From JBOICV01 sp050740255 (GTDB lineage Bacteria > Pseudomonadota > Gammaproteobacteria > Nevskiales > JBOICV01): DNA of 34,810 nucleotides. Below, piece after piece: positions 23,936 to 33,017 of the stretch. Each line of letters opens with the position of its first letter. Position 1 is the stretch's first letter. The stretch is from positions 1-34,810 of the forward strand of contig JBOICV010000170.1 in NCBI GenBank assembly GCA_050740255.1, given 5' to 3'. Both the position numbers and the translations under genes were made by a program. The notes below the pieces were generated by a model. The model had not been told where the DNA came from, did not search any database, and saw only the letters and a list, made by a program, of their open reading frames with translations.

Positions 23936-24661
23936 ATGCGCAGCTATCGTTACTACGACTTCATCGTCGCCGGCACGGTGACGGTGCTGCTCTGCTCGAA
24001 CCTGATCGGGCCGGGCAAGGTCTGCGCGATCGAGCTGCCCCTGATCGGCCTCTTAAGCTTCGGTGCCGGTAACTTGTTCTTTCCTATTGCCTACATTTTC
24101 GGCGACGTGCTGACCGAGGTGTACGGCTACGCCCGTGCGCGCCGCGCGATCTGGGCCGGCTTTGGCGCGCTGATTTTCGCCACGCTGATGACGCAAATCG
24201 TGCTGCGCATGCCGCCCTCGCCGCTCGAACCCTTCAACGCGCAGTTGCAGCCGGCGCTGGAAATCGCCTTCGGCTCGACCTGGCGCATCGTCGCCGCCAG
24301 CATGCTCGGCTACTGGCTGGGCGATTTCACCAACTCCTATGTGCTCGCCCGCTTGAAGGTCTTCACCCGCGGGCGTTTCCTGTGGACCCGCACCATCGGT
24401 TCAACCGTCTGCGGCCAGGGCGTGGACTCGCTGGTGTTCTACCCGCTGGCTTTCTACGGCATCTGGACCCAGGAAGCGCTGCTCAGCGTGGTGGCGTTCA
24501 ACTTCATCTTCAAAGTCGGTGTGGAAGTGCTATTCACGCCGCTGACCTACAAGATTGTCGGCTGGCTCAAACGGGCCGAAGGCGTGGACTACTACGATCG
24601 CCACACCAACTTCACGCCCTTCACCCTGCGGGAGGGCGAGGAGCCTGCCGCTAAAAGTTAA
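23936..24661 (+). CDS. yhhQ: Queuosine precursor transporter (YhhQ/VUT family)
   Basis: A 241-residue polytopic inner-membrane protein with about six hydrophobic segments. Family blocks visible are GNLFFPIAYIFGDVLTEVYGYARARRAIW, WRIVAASMLGYWLGDFTNSYVLARLK, RTIGSTVCGQGVDSLVFYPLAF and FKVGVEVLFTPLTYKIVGWLKR. The family imports queuosine precursors (preQ0/preQ1) for tRNA modification. It stands alone with no queuosine biosynthesis genes nearby; the downstream helicase is separated by a 222-bp leader. The C-terminal DYYDRHTNFTPF is also characteristic. Confidence 0.93.
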   Translation: MRSYRYYDFIVAGTVTVLLCSNLIGPGKVCAIELPLIGLLSFGAGNLFFPIAYIFGDVLTEVYGYARARRAIWAGFGALIFATLMTQIVLRMPPSPLEPFNAQLQPALEIAFGSTWRIVAASMLGYWLGDFTNSYVLARLKVFTRGRFLWTRTIGSTVCGQGVDSLVFYPLAFYGIWTQEALLSVVAFNFIFKVGVEVLFTPLTYKIVGWLKRAEGVDYYDRHTNFTPFTLREGEEPAAKS

Positions 24662-24883
24662 GCGCGGGATCGGACTTAAGGCCACATTTCGTGTAGAATG
24701 CGCCCCGTTTGTTGTAGCGCTGAACCGGTCGCGCCTTGAAGTTTGCCTCTCGCCCCTTGCGGCGCGTTTCCTTAACTTCCCACAAACCCGCTGCGCAGCC
24801 GCGTATTCGGTAGCTATTGGCCTGAACCGGTGACAGGCCTCGCCTAAAGGCGAGGTTCTGGCAGGCTTCAGGAGTCATTAGTT
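24662..24883 (+). promoter_or_regulatory. Structured 5' leader of the RhlE helicase gene
   Basis: A TAGAAT hexamer at 24694-24699 is a possible -10 with a weak -35, implying a leader of about 180 nt. Near its end, GGCCTG (24819-24824) can pair with CAGGCC (24834-24839), while CCTCGCC (24838-24844) pairs with GGCGAGG (24849-24855). The two stems share bases and cannot both form fully. AGGAG precedes the start codon. A long structured leader resembles cold-responsive helicase mRNAs, but this is inference. Confidence 0.35.
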
Positions 24884-26284
24884 ATGTCGTTTTCCCAACT
24901 GGGGCTGATGCCAGCCCTGCTCGATGCCGTCGCGCACGAGGGTTATACCGTTCCCACCCCGATCCAGTTTCAGGCCATTCCGGCCGTGTTGCAGGGTCAT
25001 GATTTGCTCGCGGCGGCCCAGACCGGCACCGGCAAAACCGCCGCTTTCGTGCTGCCCATATTGCAGCGCCTGGCCAATCAGCCGGCGCCCGGCCGCCGTC
25101 TGCCGAGGGTGCTGGTGCTAACCCCCACGCGCGAACTCGCCGCGCAAATCGGCGAGAGCGTGCGTACCTACGGCCGCAATCTGAAAATCCGCTCGACCTG
25201 CATCTTCGGCGGCGTCGGCCACGCGCCGCAGACTTCCGCGCTGCGTCAGGGCGTGGACATCGTGATTGCCACCCCCGGCCGCTTGCTCGATCACATGCAG
25301 CAGCGCAATGCGGATTTGTCCGCGATCGAAGTCCTGGTGCTGGACGAGGCCGACCGCATGCTCGACATGGGCTTCATCCGCGACATCCGCCGCGTGCTGC
25401 AGAAATTGCCGCCGCAGCGCCAGAACCTCTTGTTCTCGGCCACTTTTTCCGAAGACATCCGCGGCCTGGCCAAGGGCTTGCTGCGCGCGCCGCTGGAAAT
25501 CAACGTCGCGCCGCGCAACACGCCGGCCGACACCATCCGCCACCGCGCGGTGTTCGTGCCGCAACCGCATAAGCGCGCCATGCTGACCTACCTGATCCGT
25601 CAGGGCGACTGGCAGCAGGTGCTGGTATTCACCCGCACCAAGCACGGCGCCGATCGCCTGTGCAAGCTGCTGGAGCGCGACCAGATCGCCTGCGCCGCGC
25701 TGCACGGCAACAAAAGCCAGAATGCGCGCACGCGCACCCTGGCGGAGTTCAAGACCGGGCGGCTGCGCGTGCTGGTAGCCACCGACATCGCCTCGCGCGG
25801 AATTGACATTGACCAGTTGCCGCACGTGGTCAACTACGAGCTGCCCAACGTGTCGGAAGACTACGTGCATCGCATCGGCCGCACCGGCCGCGCCGGCATC
25901 GAGGGCGAAGCCCTGTCGCTGGTGGCGCCCGAGGAACGCGGTTATTTCCGCGATATCCAGCGCCTGCTCAAGCGCGACATCGAGATTCTGCAGGTGCAGG
26001 GTTTCAGGCCGGATGCTCCGGACCTGGCCCATCCGCACTCGCCCGCACAGCCCGAAAGTCAGCAACGCCCCCAGTTTGAGCATCACCATCGCCGCGGCGG
26101 TCATCGGCCCCAACAGGCGCAGCATCATCACCGCGGCCATCGCACCGAGCATCGTGCGGAACCGGGCAATTCGTCGAACGATTCGTCCGACCGTTCACGT
26201 TCGCGCAACGGCAATTCGCAAGGCGCGCAGCACGCGCCTGCGGGGCGCCGTCCCAAACCGCGCCGCGCCTGGCAGCATCGGTAA
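24884..26284 (+). CDS. rhlE: DEAD-box ATP-dependent RNA helicase, RhlE type
   Basis: A 466-residue protein. The helicase core has every DEAD-box motif in order: Q motif (GYTVPTPIQFQAIP), motif I AAQTGTGKT, Ia PTRELAAQ, Ib TPGRLLD, II DEAD, III SATF, V ATDIASRGIDI and VI HRIGRTGRAG. It matches RhlE, which remodels RNA in ribosome assembly and decay. The C-terminal tail of about 100 residues is low-complexity, rich in His, Arg, Gln and Ser (EHHHRRGGHRPQQAQHHHRG), probably for RNA binding or condensation. The start is supported by AGGAG about 10 bases upstream. Confidence 0.95.
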   Translation: MSFSQLGLMPALLDAVAHEGYTVPTPIQFQAIPAVLQGHDLLAAAQTGTGKTAAFVLPILQRLANQPAPGRRLPRVLVLTPTRELAAQIGESVRTYGRNLKIRSTCIFGGVGHAPQTSALRQGVDIVIATPGRLLDHMQQRNADLSAIEVLVLDEADRMLDMGFIRDIRRVLQKLPPQRQNLLFSATFSEDIRGLAKGLLRAPLEINVAPRNTPADTIRHRAVFVPQPHKRAMLTYLIRQGDWQQVLVFTRTKHGADRLCKLLERDQIACAALHGNKSQNARTRTLAEFKTGRLRVLVATDIASRGIDIDQLPHVVNYELPNVSEDYVHRIGRTGRAGIEGEALSLVAPEERGYFRDIQRLLKRDIEILQVQGFRPDAPDLAHPHSPAQPESQQRPQFEHHHRRGGHRPQQAQHHHRGHRTEHRAEPGNSSNDSSDRSRSRNGNSQGAQHAPAGRRPKPRRAWQHR

Positions 26285-26397
26285 GCTTTGCATTGCGAAG
26301 CTAGCGTCCAACCGGAATAAGCGGCGACACCGGCGGCGGCGGGCGCACTAAGTGTGCGGGCGTGGTCTTTTGTCAGGACCTTTCCGATACTAGGCGC

Positions 26398-27360
26398 ATG
26401 GCCACGCCGAAAAAAACCACTAAACGCAAGTGGTGGCCGCTAGCTCAGCGCATCCTGACCATCGCTTTCCTGCTGCTGGTGGCGGGGCTAATCGCTTCGC
26501 GTGCCCGCGCGATCGAGTGGGACCAAGTTCTTGAGTCGCTGCGCAACTACCGCGGCCTGACGCTGGTGCTCGCCGCGGCATTCGCGGCGGCAAGCTATCT
26601 GGTCTACAGCTGTTTCGATTTGCTGGGACGCGCCTACACGCGCCACGCTATTCCGCGGCTGCGGGTGATGGCGATCGCCTTCGTCAGCTACAGCTTCAAT
26701 CTCAATCTGGGCGCCACGATTGGCGGGGTCGGTTTTCGCTTCCGGCTTTATTCCCGCGCTGGTCTGAGGCGCGGGCTGATCGCGCGCATCATCGTGCTGA
26801 GTCTGACCACCAACTGGCTCGGCATCTGCTTTCTGACGGGCGCGGTATTCGTATTCAGTATCATCCCGCTACCGCAGGCCTGGGGCTTGGGCGCCACCGG
26901 TCTGCAGCTGGTTGGGGCGCTGCTATTGGCGGCGGTCGCGTCTTATCTGTTGTTCTGCGTCTTGGCGCGCCGTAGGTCCTGGCATGTCCGCCATGTCCAC
27001 CTGGAGCTGCCGCCAGTGCAGATGGCCTTCGGCCAATTGGCGCTGTCGTCACTGAACTGGTTGTTGGTGACGGGTGTGATGTTCGTGCTGCTGCGTCAAC
27101 AGATTGCGTTCCCGACGGTGATGGGCGTGCTGCTCACCAGCTCCTTCGCCGGCATCGTGATACGGATTCCAGCGGGCCTCGGGGTCATCGAGGCCGTGTT
27201 TCTCGCTTTGCTCAGCCGCCAGATGGCGCAAACCGAGTTGCTGGCGGCCTTGTTCGCCTACCGGGCGATTTACTATCTCGGCCCGCTGTTGCTGGGTATC
27301 GCGACCTATCTCCTGCTGGAAGGAAGACTGAAACGATCCGCCGGCGCCGCGCGGATCTGA
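26398..27360 (+). CDS. UPF0104 / lysylphosphatidylglycerol-synthase-TM-family membrane protein
   Basis: A 320-residue polytopic inner-membrane protein starting at ATG 26398 with a basic N-terminus (PKKTTKRKW). About eight membrane segments are visible. Family-type blocks include SYSFNLNLGATIGGVGFRFRLYSRAGL, RIIVLSLTTNWLGICFLTG and SSFAGIVIRIPAGLGVIEAVFLALL (the PxGLGxxE block). This corresponds to the flippase-like half of MprF, here without a synthase domain (UPF0104/YbhN type). Such proteins are thought to handle lipid transbilayer movement; the substrate is not known. The DUF6279 gene follows 44 bp downstream. Confidence 0.88.
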   Translation: MATPKKTTKRKWWPLAQRILTIAFLLLVAGLIASRARAIEWDQVLESLRNYRGLTLVLAAAFAAASYLVYSCFDLLGRAYTRHAIPRLRVMAIAFVSYSFNLNLGATIGGVGFRFRLYSRAGLRRGLIARIIVLSLTTNWLGICFLTGAVFVFSIIPLPQAWGLGATGLQLVGALLLAAVASYLLFCVLARRRSWHVRHVHLELPPVQMAFGQLALSSLNWLLVTGVMFVLLRQQIAFPTVMGVLLTSSFAGIVIRIPAGLGVIEAVFLALLSRQMAQTELLAALFAYRAIYYLGPLLLGIATYLLLEGRLKRSAGAARI

Positions 27361-27404
27361 CCGCGGCCGGGCGCACTATCTGAGGGCGGGGCGGTCATAT
27401 CCGC

Positions 27405-28247
27405 ATGCTGCTGCGCCCACTGGCTTTGATTCTTGCCGCACTGACTGTGCTCGGCAGCATGGCTTGCAGCACCCCGAGTATTGTTTATCAGCGGCTGGAC
27501 TGGCTGGCCGACTGGCGGCTGAATGACTACGTCACGCTGAATCCCGAGCAGAAAGCGCAGTTCAATCGCGATTTCGGCGAATTATGGCGCTGGCATCGTG
27601 AGCAGGAGCTGCCGGCCTACGCCAGCGATATGCGGGAGCTTGCGGCGGCGCTGGATAGCAGCGTAACTCCGGCGCAGATTGCGGATTATTCCGAACGCTT
27701 TCGCGGCCACTGGCAACGCGCGATGGCGCGCACCGTGCCCGCGCTGTGCCCGGTTGTACAGTCGTTCGACGAGGCCCAGGTTCAGGAAATCTTGGATGAG
27801 GTGGATGAAGACACTGAAAAGTACCTCAAGGATTCCGTCGAGCCATCGGCCAAGGAACTCCGGCGCAACAGCGAACAGCGCATGGGCAAATGGATCAAGC
27901 GCTGGAACGGCCCGCTGAACGCGCGCCAGCAGGAATTGTTAAAGCAGTGGTCCGGCCAGCGGCGCGCTACCGCCCCGGAATGGCTCGATTACCGGCAGCA
28001 ATGGCGCTCGCAGCTTGAACAGGCTTTGCGCGACCGCAAAAGTTCGGCGCGCTGCGAACCCCTCGAAGCCTTGTTTGTAAACTCGGCGGATTTGCGCAGC
28101 GCACGCCTGGCGGCCTTGATGGCGCACAACGAAACGCTCTGGCAGGAATTCATCGCCGACATCATCGCCGCTGCCGAACCGCGCCAGGGTGCGCATGCGC
28201 AAGCCGAACTGCGGGAGTTTGCCGGGCAGCTCGATCAACTCAGGTGA
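27405..28247 (+). CDS. DUF6279-family lipoprotein
   Basis: A 280-residue lipoprotein with signal LALILAALTVLGSMAC. The mature part starts STPSIVYQRLDWLADWRLNDYVTLNPEQKAQFNRDFGELWRWHR, the diagnostic opening of the DUF6279 family, and continues as long amphipathic, charged helices to the end. Function is unknown; the family is common in Gammaproteobacteria. It overlaps the convergent membrane-protein gene by 8 bp and is likely cotranscribed with the UPF0104 gene. Confidence 0.88.
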   Translation: MLLRPLALILAALTVLGSMACSTPSIVYQRLDWLADWRLNDYVTLNPEQKAQFNRDFGELWRWHREQELPAYASDMRELAAALDSSVTPAQIADYSERFRGHWQRAMARTVPALCPVVQSFDEAQVQEILDEVDEDTEKYLKDSVEPSAKELRRNSEQRMGKWIKRWNGPLNARQQELLKQWSGQRRATAPEWLDYRQQWRSQLEQALRDRKSSARCEPLEALFVNSADLRSARLAALMAHNETLWQEFIADIIAAAEPRQGAHAQAELREFAGQLDQLR

Positions 28248-28827
28248 ATAGCGTCGTCAGCAGCCAGTGCGTCGGCAGGTAAACCAGAACCGGAAAGCCG
28301 AGCATCAGAAAGGCCAGATGCCCCAGGGGCGGCAGATATTTCTGCACTGCGCCCTCGCCGCCCCAGCCGCGCACCCAGTTGATGTTCTTGAACGGATCAG
28401 TCAGCCAGTAGCTGAGCGGCAGAATGATCCAGGCCAGCAGCGACATCGCCAGCCAGGCCTCGGGCGCATAACCGAGCCGGTAAATCATCCACAGCAGCAG
28501 CATCGGCAAGGGCACGTGAAATAACGACAACGCCTTGAGATAAAGCGGCCGCTCGCGCTCGAACATATAGTCGGTCATGCCGGTGACGCGCCGGCCGGTC
28601 AAGAGGCGCGAGAAGAAACTGAAGTTCCAGACCGCTTCGGGCAGCAGCACGCCCACCGCCATCATGCTGGCCATGAGACTGCTCTCCAGCCACAGCGCGG
28701 GTATCGCCACGATCAGCGCGATATCGGAAAACCACAGGTAGTTGCCCGGCCCGTACTTGAACCAATAGATCACGAGGATGAGGCTGGCGCCGAACGTGTA
28801 CGCCAGTTTCAGCCAGAGCGGGAACAC
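28240..28827 (-). CDS. Six-helix membrane protein of unknown function
   Basis: A 195-residue protein with about six predicted membrane helices (LAYTFGASLILVIYWF, SDIALIVAIPALWLE, MASMMAVGVLLPEAVWNF, SLFHVPLPMLLLWMIYRLG, MSLLAWIILPLSYWLT, LGHLAFLMLGFPVLVYLPTHWLL) and a charged loop GMTDYMFERERPLYLKA. I do not recognise the family with certainty. The embedded acidic and aromatic residues (LLPEAVWNFSFF, FHVPLPM) may hint at an enzymatic or transport role. The GST gene lies 12 bp upstream on the same strand, so the two probably form an operon. Confidence 0.75.
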   Translation of the reverse strand: MFPLWLKLAYTFGASLILVIYWFKYGPGNYLWFSDIALIVAIPALWLESSLMASMMAVGVLLPEAVWNFSFFSRLLTGRRVTGMTDYMFERERPLYLKALSLFHVPLPMLLLWMIYRLGYAPEAWLAMSLLAWIILPLSYWLTDPFKNINWVRGWGGEGAVQKYLPPLGHLAFLMLGFPVLVYLPTHWLLTTLFT

Positions 28828-28839
28828 CGATCCTCCCGC

Positions 28840-29508
28840 TTAGCGCAACAGCTCGAAGGGACCGCCCTTTTTGAGCGCGCGCTGATACGCCGGCCGCGCC
28901 CGTACGCGCTCGACGAATGCGGCGATCTTCGGCCGGCTGGCGTCCGAGCCGGCGCGCGCCATCGCGGCTTCCAGCGGAAAACTCATCTGCACGTCGGCGG
29001 CGCTGAACTCCTCGCCGGCAAACCAACTGCTCTTGCCCAGTTCGCTTTCGATGAAGTCCAGGTGGAGCTTCAGATTGGGGCCGAGAAACTTGTGGTTCAC
29101 ACCCTGAACAATAGCCTTGGCAATCGGCCGGATCAAAGCCGGCGTGCCCTTCGGCAGCCAGCTGAAGATCAGTTTCATGACCAGCAGCGGCATCAGGGAA
29201 CCTTCCGCATAGTGTATCCAGTAGTTGTAGCGCAAGCGCTGCGGCGTACCTGCCGGCGGTGCGAACCGGCCCCTGCCGTAGCGCTCCACCAGATAGTCGC
29301 TGATGGCGCCGGACTCGGCCACGGTGGCATCGCCGTCCGTGATCACCGGCGACTTGCCCAGCGGATGTACGGCCTTGAGCGAGGGCGGGGCCAGCATGGT
29401 TTTGGCATCGCGCTCATAGCGCTTCACTTCGTATTCCAAGCCCAGCTCTTCCAGCAGCCAGAGCACGCGCTGGGAGCGGGAGTTGTTAAGGTGATGGACG
29501 GTAATCAT
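28840..29508 (-). CDS. Glutathione S-transferase family protein
   Basis: A 222-residue GST with an N-terminal thioredoxin-fold domain (MITVHHLNNSRSQRVLWLLEELGLEYEVKRYER), the cis-Pro strand (GKSPVITDGD) and the glutathione gamma-glutamyl contact ESGAI. The all-helical C-terminal domain includes WFAGEEFSAADVQMSFPLEAA, the conserved N-capping and Asp motif. The active-site position near Ser10 (SRSQR) suggests a Ser-type bacterial GST. It likely conjugates or isomerises electrophiles in the cytoplasm; substrate unknown. Confidence 0.92.
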   Translation of the reverse strand: MITVHHLNNSRSQRVLWLLEELGLEYEVKRYERDAKTMLAPPSLKAVHPLGKSPVITDGDATVAESGAISDYLVERYGRGRFAPPAGTPQRLRYNYWIHYAEGSLMPLLVMKLIFSWLPKGTPALIRPIAKAIVQGVNHKFLGPNLKLHLDFIESELGKSSWFAGEEFSAADVQMSFPLEAAMARAGSDASRPKIAAFVERVRARPAYQRALKKGGPFELLR

Positions 29509-29721
29509 GGTTTCGTTCTCTTGTTTCTTATGCCCGGCTGATGCTGAGGCAAGCAGCGGCAGCAGAAGATAGCAGACCTAGCCGGGTCCCTCCCAGCGGC
29601 GCTCCCTGCGTGAAAAATTACTATAAGGGGCCAGCATGGCCTGCGATAGAATTATCGGCACAAGCCGTTAAGAAAAGCCGTAGTGCCGTTCCACAGCGCC
29701 CTATCGTCTCAGGAGTCAAAG

Positions 29722-32700
29722 ATGCACCGTTCTGGAAGTCCAACGCTCGTCAGCGTAATGGCGTTTGCGCTGTGTCTTGGCGCCTTGTCGGCCTGCAGCA
29801 GCGACAGCAATGACGATGATGAGGTCCTGCGGGCCGGCAGCGGAACCGGCGGTACCAGTGGCAGCGGCGGCACGAGTGGCAGCGGTGGAACTGGTGGCAG
29901 CGGCGGCACCGCTGGCACGGGTGGCGGTGGCGGCACTGCGGGCGCGGGCGGCGGTGGCGGCACGGGTGGTGGTGCCGCAGGTGCGGGCGGCAGCGGCGGG
30001 AGTGCTGGCAGTGGCGGCGCAGGCGGAACCGGCGGCAACGCCGCAACGGGTCGCACCTTTCTGATCAAGCCAGGCACCAGCGCTACCACCGACATGATCG
30101 GCGCGATGGTGCAAGCCGCGCCGGGCGACGTGATTCAGTTCGATTGCGGATACTTCGAGCTCACCTCTGCGTTGCAACTGACCAGTACCGAGGATGTACT
30201 CGTCAAGGGTTGCGGCAAAGACCAGACCGTACTGTCCTTCAAGAACAACATGACCCAGGAAGGCATTCTTGCGGTCAACGTCCATGGCGTCACCATCCAG
30301 GACTTGACGGTGCTCGACACCGCCGGCAACGGCATCGAGTTCCGCGGCGTGGATCACGGCACCATCCGCCGGGTGCGCACCTTCTGGTCCTCCAACGGCG
30401 GGCGAGAGAGTCCGGATCCGGTCAATGCCAGCAATTTTGCGCAACGGCTGAATGTGCCCTGCACCGATCCGGCGACGCAGAACCCGGCCGCAATCGAGAA
30501 CCAGTTGCTGCCGCTCGCCGACACCAGCTCGCCGGACTACACGGTCAGCCCCAAGTCCGGCCGCTACGGGATTTATCCGGTGTCTTCCGAGAACATTTTG
30601 ATTGAAGACGCCGAATCCATTGGCGCCTCGGACGCCGGCATTTACGTCGGCCAGACCAATAACGCGATCATCAAGAACAGCCGCGCCGCCTTCAACGTGT
30701 TTGGTTTCGAGATCGAGAACGTGATGGGCGGTGAATACCAGAACAATATCGCCGAGTGCAACACCGGCGGCTTCCTGGTCTATGACCTCGACGGCCTGCG
30801 CCAGTACGGCGACCGCTCGCGCATGTACGGCAATATTTCGCGCAACAACAACACCTATAACTTCACCTCGGGCGGTTTCGTCGGCAATGTGCCGCCCGGC
30901 AGCGGCATGATTACGCTGTCCTACGACCGCATTGATATCTTCGACAACGAGTTCCGCGACAACAACACCGCGGGCATCATTCACGCCAGCTATGAGCTGT
31001 TCCCCGAAGGCGCCGGCCGGCCGAATGAAAAGCGGATTGACTGGTACACGGAAGGCGTGCACATCTTCCGCAACAAATTCTTCAATAACGGCAACAGCCT
31101 GCCGGTGCCGACCACCAGTGATTTGCTGAACCAGGATTTGGCCAAGCTGCTGCCGGCGCTGGTCGGCGTAAAGAATCTGGCGGGCTGCCTGAATCCGGAG
31201 AATCTGGCGACCTGTCTGGCGGCGGGCCCGCTCGCCTATCGCGGCGCGCATATTCTGTGGGACGGCTTGCTCGACAACTACGACGCGGCTTGTCCCTATC
31301 CGGTGGACGCCAGCGGCGCACCGGTGCCGAAGGATGCGCGCGGCAAACCGCTGCACACCAACGAACACCCCGATCCGGCCTGCCACTACAACGCTTATAA
31401 ATTCGACACCGCCGCCGCGGGCGCGCCGCGCATCACGCCCGACTGGTTCGCGTCCTGCATTGATGACGACAACGAGTTCAGCGCCGACAGCCTGGCCTTC
31501 GCCAATTTCCACGGCACCAAGGGTCTGGAAGCCGTGATCACGAATAGCGTTGATCCGGCCGCAGTGGCGCAGTTGCCGTCGAACTTCAGCCTGGCGCCGC
31601 ATAAATGCGCAAGCGCTTACGGCAGGAACCTGGCGTTGCTGCCGCCGGTGGTCATACCGCCCTTTGTGCGCAGCGGCGACTTCGATCCGGCGCCGGGCGA
31701 GGCCGAGATCGCCGCGCTATGCAATGCCGTGGTGCCCGCCGGCCAGGCGAATTTCGCAGCCGCCAAGGTCAATTGCCCGACGCTGGATCAATACCACCTG
31801 TTCGCCGATCCGGCCGATCCGACCAGCGCGCCCAATGGCGGCGGCGTGCCCTTTGCGCTGAACACCAAGCTGTTTTCCGACTACTCGGTGAAGTACCGCG
31901 TCGTCTTCCTGCCACCCGGCACGCAGGCGACTTACAACGCGACCTCAAGCCCGACCACGGTCAATGCCACGATTGTGTTCCCGACCGGCACCATCATCGC
32001 CAAGACCTTCTCCTTCCGGAACGAAGCGGCGAACACCGAAGTCGCGCAGGAAACGCGCCTGCTGATCCGGCGCGTCAACTCCAAGGGCCAGGTGCGCTGG
32101 GACGGTGTGCCCTATATCTGGGAGACCACGCCTAGCGGCCGCAGCGCCAGGCTCGCGATGGGCGGCGGCACCGCGTCCGTATCCTGGGATCTGACCGATG
32201 TGGATTCCGGCGTGCGCCACACCGGCAGCACCGCGAATTACATGATTCCGCACGCCAACCAATGCCTGAGCTGCCATTCCAGCGAGGACAAGGAACCTGG
32301 CTCCTCGCCCATCGGCACCAAAGTACGCTTCCTGAATCGCGCTTATCAGCCGGAGTCCGACTTCGTCACTCAGCAGGGACAGCACGAAGTGCTAGGCCAG
32401 AATCAGATTCAATACTGGTGCAGCAAGGGTCTGCTGGCGGGCTGCCCGGCCAATCTGACGGTTGATCCGGCCACCAAGATCGCGAACGTGGAGCGCGTAC
32501 CGATCTTCAACAAGCCCGGCGACTCCGGCTTCACGCCGAATTCGGGCGAGGATATCGAAGCACGCGCTCGCGCCTATCTCGAAGTGAACTGCCAGCACTG
32601 CCACAACGTGCGCGGCTTCGCCGCCAATACCGGCATGTACCTGGATTCGCTGCGCAAGGTGGATGGCGTATATGGTATTTGCAAGCGGCCCACCGCCACC

Positions 32701-32931
32701 GGTCAGGAAGGCAGTGGCGGGCGCACTTATGACATTCATCCGGGTGTCGCGAACGATTCGATCATGGTGTTCCGCATCGGCCCGACGGCGACTACGCCCG
32801 CGGCCAGGATGCCACCACTGGCACGCAGCGTGGTGCACGAAGAGGGACACGCGCTGATCCAGCAATGGATTAACGATGTGGTCAGCGCGGACGAGGCCAA
32901 GTATCCCGGCTCCACCAGTTGCGCCCAGTAG
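29722..32931 (+). CDS. Fused parallel beta-helix / dihaem c-type cytochrome lipoprotein
   Basis: A 1069-residue exported lipoprotein (lipobox LGALSAC). The start at 29722 has AGGAG six bases upstream. Residues about 35-112 are a Gly/Ser/Thr/Ala tether. The beta-helix region (about 115-600) has repeated turns such as GILAVNVHGVTIQDLTVLDTAGNGI and YVGQTNNAIIKNSRAAFNVFGFEIEN, typical of NosD/CASH-type helices. The C-terminal part (about 650-1069) matches the SO2930/HNE_0200 dihaem cytochrome type, with CLSCH at 848 and CQHCH at 957 and a candidate Met ligand in AARMPPLA. From memory, families TIGR03805 (beta-helix) and TIGR03806 (this cytochrome) occur as adjacent gene pairs of unknown function and are sometimes fused; here they are one protein. 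Confidence 0.88.
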   Translation: MHRSGSPTLVSVMAFALCLGALSACSSDSNDDDEVLRAGSGTGGTSGSGGTSGSGGTGGSGGTAGTGGGGGTAGAGGGGGTGGGAAGAGGSGGSAGSGGAGGTGGNAATGRTFLIKPGTSATTDMIGAMVQAAPGDVIQFDCGYFELTSALQLTSTEDVLVKGCGKDQTVLSFKNNMTQEGILAVNVHGVTIQDLTVLDTAGNGIEFRGVDHGTIRRVRTFWSSNGGRESPDPVNASNFAQRLNVPCTDPATQNPAAIENQLLPLADTSSPDYTVSPKSGRYGIYPVSSENILIEDAESIGASDAGIYVGQTNNAIIKNSRAAFNVFGFEIENVMGGEYQNNIAECNTGGFLVYDLDGLRQYGDRSRMYGNISRNNNTYNFTSGGFVGNVPPGSGMITLSYDRIDIFDNEFRDNNTAGIIHASYELFPEGAGRPNEKRIDWYTEGVHIFRNKFFNNGNSLPVPTTSDLLNQDLAKLLPALVGVKNLAGCLNPENLATCLAAGPLAYRGAHILWDGLLDNYDAACPYPVDASGAPVPKDARGKPLHTNEHPDPACHYNAYKFDTAAAGAPRITPDWFASCIDDDNEFSADSLAFANFHGTKGLEAVITNSVDPAAVAQLPSNFSLAPHKCASAYGRNLALLPPVVIPPFVRSGDFDPAPGEAEIAALCNAVVPAGQANFAAAKVNCPTLDQYHLFADPADPTSAPNGGGVPFALNTKLFSDYSVKYRVVFLPPGTQATYNATSSPTTVNATIVFPTGTIIAKTFSFRNEAANTEVAQETRLLIRRVNSKGQVRWDGVPYIWETTPSGRSARLAMGGGTASVSWDLTDVDSGVRHTGSTANYMIPHANQCLSCHSSEDKEPGSSPIGTKVRFLNRAYQPESDFVTQQGQHEVLGQNQIQYWCSKGLLAGCPANLTVDPATKIANVERVPIFNKPGDSGFTPNSGEDIEARARAYLEVNCQHCHNVRGFAANTGMYLDSLRKVDGVYGICKRPTATGQEGSGGRTYDIHPGVANDSIMVFRIGPTATTPAARMPPLARSVVHEEGHALIQQWINDVVSADEAKYPGSTSCAQ

Positions 32932-33017
32932 CGGAACGCTAAGTAATCCGATCAGGGGAGGCAAACACCTCTGGCGGGGTGCTGAATTAGCGGCCTAGAT
33001 TCGAGGCCAGCGCCCCC

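Noticed and set aside
25118..26152. 344-codon open frame opposite the RhlE gene
   Set aside because: It is antisense to an unmistakable DEAD-box helicase; long antisense frames are common in GC-rich genes.
29840..30050. Repetitive GGC/GGT DNA as a possible CRISPR or tandem-repeat array
   Set aside because: It is an in-frame Gly-rich linker with irregular units and no spacers.
29716..31602. 628-codon open frame opposite the beta-helix/cytochrome gene
   Set aside because: Antisense shadow of a gene with clear domains; its Ala/Thr-rich end is the complement of the Gly-rich tether.
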